From the NCBI RefSeq assembly GCF_950295315.1, contig NC_080181.1, forward strand, positions 33,062,441-33,126,440: 64,000 nt of DNA. Direction: 5' to 3'. Shown here one piece after another: positions 58,211-64,000 of this stretch. The position numbers were made by a program, and so were the translations under genes. Source of the DNA: Erinaceus europaeus. Taxonomy: Eukaryota; Chordata; Mammalia; Eulipotyphla; Erinaceidae. The notes under the pieces are model-generated. The model did not search any database and was not told where the DNA came from. It worked only from the letters and a program-made list of their open reading frames with translations. Positions within the stretch are counted from its first letter, which is position 1, and every line of letters starts with the position of its first letter.

Positions 58211-59845
58211 TGTGTAGATTATCCAAACATGGATTCAAGAAACAGAGAGTTCAGAGCAAGACTTCCTACTAGAGAACTATGTGAATGATTGAGGTGAAAA
58301 ATAATAATGTCTGTGAACTCCAGGACAATTGTCTGAATCGTTATGTTCCTAATTCTATGATTAAAGAATCTGACCCCCCAGTGACCCTCTAAAATAATCT
58401 AGTGGGTGTAGAGAAGCAAAAATGACGGGTACTAAGTGACAATGGCCGGCGGAATCTGATAATTGATTAAATGTAGGAGCTGAAGACTAAGAAAGAATGA
58501 AAATCGATTCCTGGTTTCTCAACTGAGCAACCAAGTTGTCACTTAGTGTTGCCTGGGAAAGAAAAGGAGGAGCAGAGGTGGGAGTAGGACAAAATGCACA
58601 AAGTTAGGGGCAACAGGTTACACTGACTTTTTCAGGAAGAAAGTGACAACAAGAAGATAGTTGTCCAGCCATGTTTAATATGAGTCTCCTCAGAGAAAAT
58701 AGCTGAAATCTCAAACATCCTCCCATCCTCACATGCACAAAGAAAGGCAAAAAGATGAAAGGGGGAGGAAAAGACAAAAGTGTGCAATTAAGTTAATTAC
58801 TAGAGAAATCAGCCTGGAGAAGGTCTGGCAACTCTTTCTTTAGAATGTATTTATCCTTATTCTATTGAAGACATGAATGATGATGGTAGAGAATGGGCTG
58901 GGGTTGGACAACAGTCACCAGAAAAGACGCATAAAACAGAGGATAGTCCCCACTGTTCTGATTGTACTGTGAGGCTCCTTCTGCAGATCCATCCCCAGCT
59001 GCCTCCAATGTAAAGAAAGAAAAGAAAGTGAAGGAGAGTCTGGAAAATCCGATAAAGATGGATGGAAGGAGCTGAGACAAAGGCACCTGCCGGCATTGTG
59101 TCAGCTCCGACACACCAGCTCAAAAACAAACTCATTAATTATCTGCCAGCTCAGGCTGAAATAGCCCCAGTATAAACACTTGCACACACCCAGCTCTCAC
59201 TGAGACAAACAGCTATAAAGTACAAATACTGAGCTCTTGCAGCTCACAGAATGCATAACCAGTGCCTCCACGATGTCCCCAAAGGATGCAGACTCCAGAC
59301 AGTGAAGCTTCACCCAGGACCCTTATTACTTCACAGGTTTTGTGTAAGATTGTCACACAAAGTAGATTTTCAACTTTCTGCTCAAGCCCTTCATTTATTC
59401 TCTGCTTTCTTTCCAGCTAAGATGTTTAAAGAGAATAAAGATAGTAACTTTCATCATCCATTCCCCCCTCCCTCCAAATACATACTTTGTCTGGTTGATG
59501 TTCTCCATTCTTTTAGGCAGAGAGCTCTTGGAAGCCACAGGCCAACACTGGAAGCAACCTTAAAGTTTTACCCAGAGTATTCACCTTCCAGAGCTCCAGT
59601 CTTGGAGTCCTTTCTTCTAATTATTCATAGTCACCTTCTCCCTCTCTCTTTCTCTTGGCCCACTCAGCCTTTAACTCCCCTGACCCCTGCCTGAAGGCTT
59701 CTCTAGCACCTGTATTCTAGATCTTACCACATATTTTATGAATCCCCAGTAATCCAAATCTGCTTTTTTAACTTTTGTCATGTCTGGTCCAGATTTCTGT
59801 CTCAGTCCTCTTGCAGATAATCTATCATCCTCTTAAATATCACAC
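58211..59845. other. Repeat-poor block, no gene seen
   Basis: About 1.6 kb. The longest frame (59251-59694, 147 codons) has no recognised domain and starts amid sequence without a plausible promoter or splice context. 59100-59250 (CTCATTAATTATCTGCCAGC, CCCCAGTATAAACACTTGCA) looks like possible conserved non-coding DNA, untested. Confidence 0.45.
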
Positions 59846-59849
59846 AGAC

Positions 59850-60735
59850 AGAATAGTCATTCTGAAACACAAAACCAAAATGCCTCATCACTGCTTACAA
59901 TCCCTCTGTCTCCCCACTGACTCCACTTAAGAGAAAGTCTCTAAAAGGCTCTACAAGGTTGTTTATAATTGGTTCCTTTCCCTTTAGTCTTAAACTGATT
60001 CATCTTCATACTGACTATCCTCTAATCTCCCGTCCTCAGATTTCCCCCCTTCCCTCAAGGTCTCCATACATCTCATCATATTTTTTTCCAGTAAAGAAAA
60101 AGAGGGTCTGAGGGGGTCAGGTGGTAGCGCAGAGGGTTAAGCACACATGGCACTGGTGTGAAGTGCAAGGACCAGCATAAAGATTCTGGTTCAGCCCCCG
60201 GCAGGGACGGTGGCTTTACAAGCAGTGAAGCAGGTCTGCAGGTGTCTATCTTTCTCTACCCCCTCTGTCTTCCTTCCTCTCTCAATTTCTCTCTGACCTA
60301 TCCAACAGCAATGTCGATGGCAACAATAATAACAACAACAAGGGCAACAGAATGAAAGGAAAAATGGCCTCAAGGAGCAGTGCATTAATAGTGCAGGTAC
60401 TGAGCCCCGGCAATAAACCTAGAGGCCAAAAAAAAAAGTCTTTCTACACCTTGACCCCTAGGAAACTCTTACTTATGCCTCCTTCTAGAACAATTATATA
60501 ACATTCCAGAAAGTTTTCTCTGATAGAACTTCCTGGAAGTCTTGCACCTTCTATTAAGTACAACTGGGTCTTTGTTAACAGCAAATGTCTCCTCTTTAAC
60601 CCACCTCTCTGAGCTGTGAACCTTTTAAAAGCAGGAGTGCTATCTGCTGTGATTACAGCTATCCTGCCAGTCCTGACCACAGGATCTGGGATACAGCAGA
60701 TGATTAATAATACGTGCTGAGTGAATGCATGAACA
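59850..60735 (+). mobile_element. L2 3' end, split by a SINE
   Basis: Ancient LINE2 blocks in order: CATCACTGCTTACAATCCCT, CCCCACTGACTCCACTTAAG, GGCTCTACAAGGTTGTTTAT; after the SINE, AAGTTTTCTCTGATAGAACTT, GAGCTGTGAACCTTTTAAAA, GCAGGAGTGCTATCTGCTGT and the 3' end AATACGTGCTGAGTGAATGCATGAA. Non-coding relic. Confidence 0.85.
60111..60438 (+). repeat. tRNA-derived SINE, long form, in L2
   Basis: GGGGGTCAGGTGGTAGCGCA head (A box), TTCTGGTTCAGCCCCCGG, CTGCAGGTGTCTATCTTTCT, ACAACAACAAGGGCAACAGA, then the 3' unit GGCCTCAAGGAGCAGTGCAT...AATAAACCTAGAGGCC and a run of A. GGCCTC/GAGGCC can pair as a terminal hairpin. Confidence 0.92.
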
Positions 60736-60739
60736 TAGA

Positions 60740-61320
60740 TAACAATCACAAGAGCACATAAACTTACTTGGTAGGATGGTCATGTAACAGGAAAAAAACT
60801 GATCCATGGGGAAAGCTCAGGCATCTTTAGCTTCCTTTTTACCCATGTAAGGTTCAAATTCTAAAGAGGGGCTAAATAATAAACCTTTATGCCAAGAACC
60901 TAAAGTTGGTTAGAGGCATTTGTTTCACAGATCTTTCCATGGAAAAGAGGGAAAGTTCAGTGCTATAAAGAAAAAGAATGGATGTTTGCACCCAAAACTA
61001 ACAAGTGCCTGTGAACTCAAAATTCTCAACACTAATTACTCTGTTAATGGCTCTAAGATTCAGTATTTAAGATTTAAGTTTCTATGGGGAGAAAGAGAGT
61101 TCAAGTAAATGTGACAAAACAATTGTTCTCTATGAATTATGAACTCATGTATCCCATGGGCCAAGATGTAGATTCTCTGAACAAAATTTACCTGGGTTGT
61201 GCAATCAAATCATAGAGATACAGTATGTAAGAGATACCAAGAGGGTCCTAGAAGCACAGAAAACAAAACTGATAAGTCAGCAAAGGATGGATTACAAGTG
61301 GATTCTTTAACCCACTCAAA
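60740..61320. other. Unassigned sequence
   Basis: No gene or clear repeat. Confidence 0.5.
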
Positions 61321-61324
61321 AACT

Positions 61325-61488
61325 TTTTAAAAATATCTTATTCATTTTGTTTTAGTGAGAGAAATACAGAAAGACACACAGAGAAAAATGAGAGCACTGT
61401 TTAGTGCTGGGGACTGAACCAGGGAGCTTGGAGTCTCAGGCACGAAAAGTCTTTTGGATGACCATTGTGATGTCTCCACAACCCCACA
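61325..61488 (-). repeat. Second-family tRNA SINE, antisense
   Basis: GAGAGCACTGTTTAGTGCTG, GGACTGAACCAGGGAGCTTG (B box complement), GTCTCAGGCACGAAAAGTCT, GATGACCATTGTGATGTCTC (A box complement). Confidence 0.85.
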
Positions 61489-61714
61489 AAAATCTTTTAA
61501 AAAGTTAGTTACTGTATTTATCAAAGACTAAGAATATACAAATATTTTCTCCCCTTTTCTAAAATGTGAAGAGAATCAGTAGGTTTCAAGTATGAACATT
61601 TTTGAATCCATAATAGGATGTATGTATTGAAAATAAAAAACATGTATTAGACTTTTAAACATATCCTTGCTTTGCATTGATATGCAAAAAGAATCTGCAA
61701 TCAGACACATACAA

Positions 61715-61800
61715 CTCAGAGGCAGAGTAATTAGAGGTTTTCTACTTAGTGACCACGTGACCTTGTATAAGTAACTTTTTAAAGCTTCAACTTTTCTATT
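61715..61800 (+). repeat. MIR fragment
   Basis: TACTTAGTGACCACGTGACCTTGTATAAGTAACTT corresponds to the MIR core (usually 'ACTAGCTGTGTGACCTTGGGCAAGTTACTT'). Sense orientation. Confidence 0.7.
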
Positions 61801-61839
61801 CTTTTCTCTTCTTTCTTTCCTTCTTTCTTTCTTTCTTTT

Positions 61840-61934
61840 TTCCTAACAAGTCTGGAACAACTTTATGTCATTCATTTATTTACCATGGAGCCAGGGCCTT
61901 ACGTATATGGGGCTTCACCACTCTCAGGCTGACT

Positions 61935-61975
<41 letters not shown>
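61840..61975 (-). repeat. SINE 3'-part fragment and (AT)n
   Basis: ACTTTATGTCATTCATTTAT, GGAGCCAGGGCCTTACGTAT, GGGGCTTCACCACTCTCAGG resemble the antisense 3' part of a tRNA-derived SINE, followed by a pure AT run (61938-61972). Confidence 0.55.
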
Positions 61976-61977
<2 letters not shown>

Positions 61978-62017
61978 AAGAAAGAGAGAGAGAAGAAAAG
62001 GGAGGGAGGGCAAAAGA

Positions 62018-62175
62018 TGAAACCCCAGTTGAGCATACACATTGCCATGTGCTGGTACCCAGGTTCAAGCTCCAAGGTAGCTTCATGGGCAGTGAAGCAA
62101 TACTGCAGGTATCTCTATATCTCCTCCTTCTCAATTTCTCCCTTTTCTATCAAATGAAGTAAAACTAAGACCCAA
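62018..62175 (+). repeat. tRNA-derived SINE, older subfamily, partial head
   Basis: CCCCAGTTGAGCATACACAT, ACCCAGGTTCAAGCTCC (B box), GGTAGCTTCATGGGCAGTGA, CTGCAGGTATCTCTATATCT, tail AAATGAAGTAAAACTAAG. The first part of the head is missing or replaced by purine-rich sequence. Confidence 0.8.
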
Positions 62176-62214
62176 AACAAAATTCTGGATTAACAATAAA
62201 AAAATAAAAAATGG

Positions 62215-62396
62215 AAATAGAGAGAGTGGCACCACAGCAGTGGAGCTTCCCCTTCCCCCATCATTTCTGTGTGATGGTCAGACTTGAAACTGGACTATTA
62301 GCATAGCAAGGCACATGCCCTACTCCATGAGCCTCAGCTTCTTAGCTTCCAAGATCAGATGAGATCGGGTGTGTTCAGGATGGTATGGTCATAGAC
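62215..62396 (-). repeat. Chimeric SINE-like element: 5S rRNA 5' half joined to tRNA-type SINE
   Basis: Minus strand, 62396 to 62341: 56 nt matching 5S rRNA positions 1-56 (GTCTATGACCATACCATCCT onwards, ending GGAAGCTAAG). I count seven differences from the standard vertebrate 5S sequence, all transitions, most at CpG sites. Directly after it comes a tRNA-like segment (GGCTCATGGAGTAGGGCATG, CTTGCTATGC, B-box-like GTTTCAAGTCTGACC), then CACACAGAAATGATGGGGGA and a T-interrupted tail. The 5S internal control region (A box about 50-64, C box about 80-97) is mostly absent, so any pol III promoter would have to come from the tRNA-like part. Confidence 0.75.
62341..62396 (-). pseudogene. 5S rRNA fragment (nt 1-56)
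   Basis: Truncated 5S rRNA sequence as described for the chimera. It is too short to be a 5S gene and lacks most of the internal promoter. Confidence 0.88.
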
Positions 62397-62397
62397 A

Positions 62398-62545
62398 AGC
62401 CTCACTTTCTTATCTGCACAATACATCTGTCTGTGTTTCATGCAACTGTTGTTTGGCATTATCAGGATCCTGTACATAAAGCAGCAAGAGAAGCTCCTGG
62501 TGTATAAGCACACTCAATAAATGACGATGGATTCAGCAAATATTT
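62398..62545 (+). repeat. MIR fragment
   Basis: GCCTCACTTTCTTATCTGCA, then CAGGATCCTGTACATAAAGC and CACACTCAATAAATGACGAT match MIR in sense order (GCCTCAGTTTCCTCATCTG ... CTCAATAAATG). The 5S chimera ends at its left edge. Confidence 0.7.
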
Positions 62546-62971
62546 GTTAATTTTTCTAATGATTTTCCTAAGCCATAGTTATGAGGCAGGAAAATATGTT
62601 TAAATAACAAAAAAAAAAAAAAAAAGGAACTCTGACCTTCTGGTGTGATTTAATTGACATCTTGCCTGTAGGCAGGAGGCTCCAGCATCCTGTGCTTTGC
62701 CAGTTCTCTCATACTCGGTCATTCTTGGGAAACCAGTTTTGCTGCTGACTCCCTGAAGCCTGCTTCACCCTTTTTTAGCAATGAAAATAGGCAGCAGCAA
62801 CATTGAGCAACTGCTCCAAAAAGGAGACATTTTAAGCTGGTCTCCAGCGTCTTTTCTATCTGATATGCTATGTTCCCCCACTATAGCCAGGCTCTTCCTT
62901 GGGCTCTGATATCCAGTGGAAAGGTTTAGACAAAGCATGCCTGATCTGTGAAAATGGAAGGCAATGGAACA

Positions 62972-63010
<39 letters not shown>

Positions 63011-63525
63011 GCAAAGAATCCATGTCTGCTAATTTAACAAGAGACTTCTCCAGCATGCTGAGTCACAGTTTTCTTAAAAACTCAAGAGCTTCCAGAGAAG
63101 CAACTGCAGTGCCACTTGCAAACCTGCTTCTCAGCATACAACAAGTGCCCCTTAACTCATCCCACTACCTTTTCAAGGGGTTCCTCAAATCTTATTTTTT
63201 TTCAATAGCATCATTATCATCATCCTAAAGCTTCACCCTAGCAGTCAAGATCCCTTATTAGATCTTTGTCTTCACTGGCCTCCTTCATCTTCCTTAGGGA
63301 CTCTCTGGAGAGAAGTTAATAACTCCCTTTTCTGAGAAAATAATGTCACTGTCTAAGATGACCCAGCTGTTCTTGCAAAGCAGGAAGAGGATGGAGGGAA
63401 ACTCACAGAAAGGTAGACTCTGTCTGCAACCATCACATACAATAAATGGAAGGTTGAGAAACACCAATTGGATGAGACAGTGAGGAAGGTAATTGTTAGG
63501 AGCTAGAGAGAGAATGGAAATGCAA
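62546..63525. other. Repeat-poor block with (TAAA)n, no gene seen
   Basis: Contains an A run (62608-62625) and a pure (AATA)n of about 40 bases (62971-63010). 62630-62850 is unique-looking. Short frames at 63022-63228 (+) and 63294-63575 (-) have no recognised domain. Confidence 0.5.
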
Positions 63526-63527
63526 TG

Positions 63528-63649
63528 AGAGGGCAGAGGGTAGTTAGCATAATGGTTATGCAAACAGACTGTCATGCCTGAGGCTCCAAAGTCACAGGTT
63601 TAATCCCCTCCCCAACATAAGCCAGAGCTGAGCAGTGCTCTAGTTAAAA

Positions 63650-63725
<76 letters not shown>

Positions 63726-63726
63726 A
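63528..63726 (+). repeat. Second-family tRNA SINE with (AAAG)n tail
   Basis: Sense copy: GTAGTTAGCATAATGGTTAT (A box), CATGCCTGAGGCTCCAAAGT, CACAGGTTTAATCCCC (B box), AGCCAGAGCTGAGCAGTGCT, then an (AAAG)n tail of about 77 bases (63650-63726). It is the cleanest example of this family here. Confidence 0.92.
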
Positions 63727-64000
63727 ATGGGGTCGGGAGGTAGTGCAGCAGGTTAAGTGCACATGGCACAAAGCTCAAGGACTGGAGTAAGGATCCTAGT
63801 TTGAGCCCCCGGCTCCCCACCTGCAGGGGAGTCACTTCACAGGTGGTGAAGTAGGTCTGCAGGTGTCTATCTTTCTCTCCCCTTCTCTGTCTTCTCCTCC
63901 TCTCTCCATTTTTCTCTGTCCTATCCAACAACGAACGACATCAACCACAACAAGGCTACAACAACAAGGGCAACAAAAAGGGGGTAAAATGGCCTCCAGG
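63727..64000 (+). repeat. tRNA-derived SINE, runs off the window
   Basis: GGGGTCGGGAGGTAGTGCAG head, CCTAGTTTGAGCCCCCGGCT (B box), CACCTGCAGGGGAGTCACTT, ATCCAACAACGAACGACATC, CAAGGGCAACAAAAAGGG, and the start of the 3' unit ATGGCCTCCAGG at the window edge. Inserted directly behind the (AAAG)n tail of the previous SINE. Confidence 0.95.

Noticed and set aside
59251..59694. 147-codon open frame on the plus strand in repeat-poor DNA
   Set aside because: No recognisable domain, low-information composition (His, Ser, Leu, Pro rich), no defensible promoter or splice sites. One frame of this length is expected by chance in 64 kb over six frames.
62341..62396. Functional 5S rRNA gene
   Set aside because: Only nucleotides 1-56 are present, with seven substitutions; the internal promoter is mostly absent.

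Overview
This window is mammalian nuclear DNA with no host protein-coding gene that I can support. Almost every recognisable feature is a transposable element or a microsatellite. The longest open frames are relics of LINE-1 (L1) ORF1/ORF2, L1 3' UTR sequence, or chance. The tRNA-derived SINEs (A box near GCAGCGGGTTAAG, B box GGTTCGAGCCCC, CAACAACAAGGGCAACAA-type tail, 3' end GCAATAACCCTGGAGGC) are, from memory, the kind abundant in hedgehogs. A hedgehog such as Erinaceus is my best guess; no database was searched. Older pan-mammalian repeats (L2, MIR, MaLR-like LTR, ancient L1) fit a placental mammal.

Layout. 0-10 kb: SINEs, antisense L1 3' ends, a young sense L1 3' end (3093-4249) and an ancient antisense L1. 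10-19 kb: nested SINEs, then an older L1 3' end (14.7-19.0 kb) split by a 2.7 kb gene-less endogenous retrovirus and by a solo LTR, each with a 6-bp target duplication. 19-25 kb: SINEs, a solo LTR, an antisense L1 3' end. 25.69-31.55 kb: a decayed full-length L1 with both ORFs and a 13-bp duplication. 32-39 kb: ancient L1 broken up by SINEs and a 677-bp solo LTR. 39.5-44.4 kb: two young L1 insertions, both with internal inversions of the twin-priming kind and target duplications. 46.8-56.8 kb: a 5'-truncated L1 followed by a near full-length L1 in the same orientation. 56.8-64 kb: an LTR, L2, MIRs, SINEs, and an element joining a 5S rRNA 5' half to a tRNA-type SINE body.

Most interesting point: the young L1 family has a roughly 1.35 kb 3' UTR, against about 0.24 kb in the old full-length copy. 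It contains a 279-315 bp segment with GT-AG ends, a good 5' splice site and a pyrimidine-rich 3' splice site. Three copies keep it. The copy at 42.6-44.4 kb lacks it precisely, as if an L1 RNA had been spliced in its 3' UTR before reverse transcription. Precise removal also joins two open frames into one frame of about 179 codons. Other notable points are conserved G-quadruplex motifs in the 3' UTR, the 5S/tRNA chimera, and an ERV whose empty site can be checked against a paralogous L1 in the same window.

Limits: alignments were done by eye. Repeat boundaries without target duplications are approximate, and subfamily names are deliberately general.
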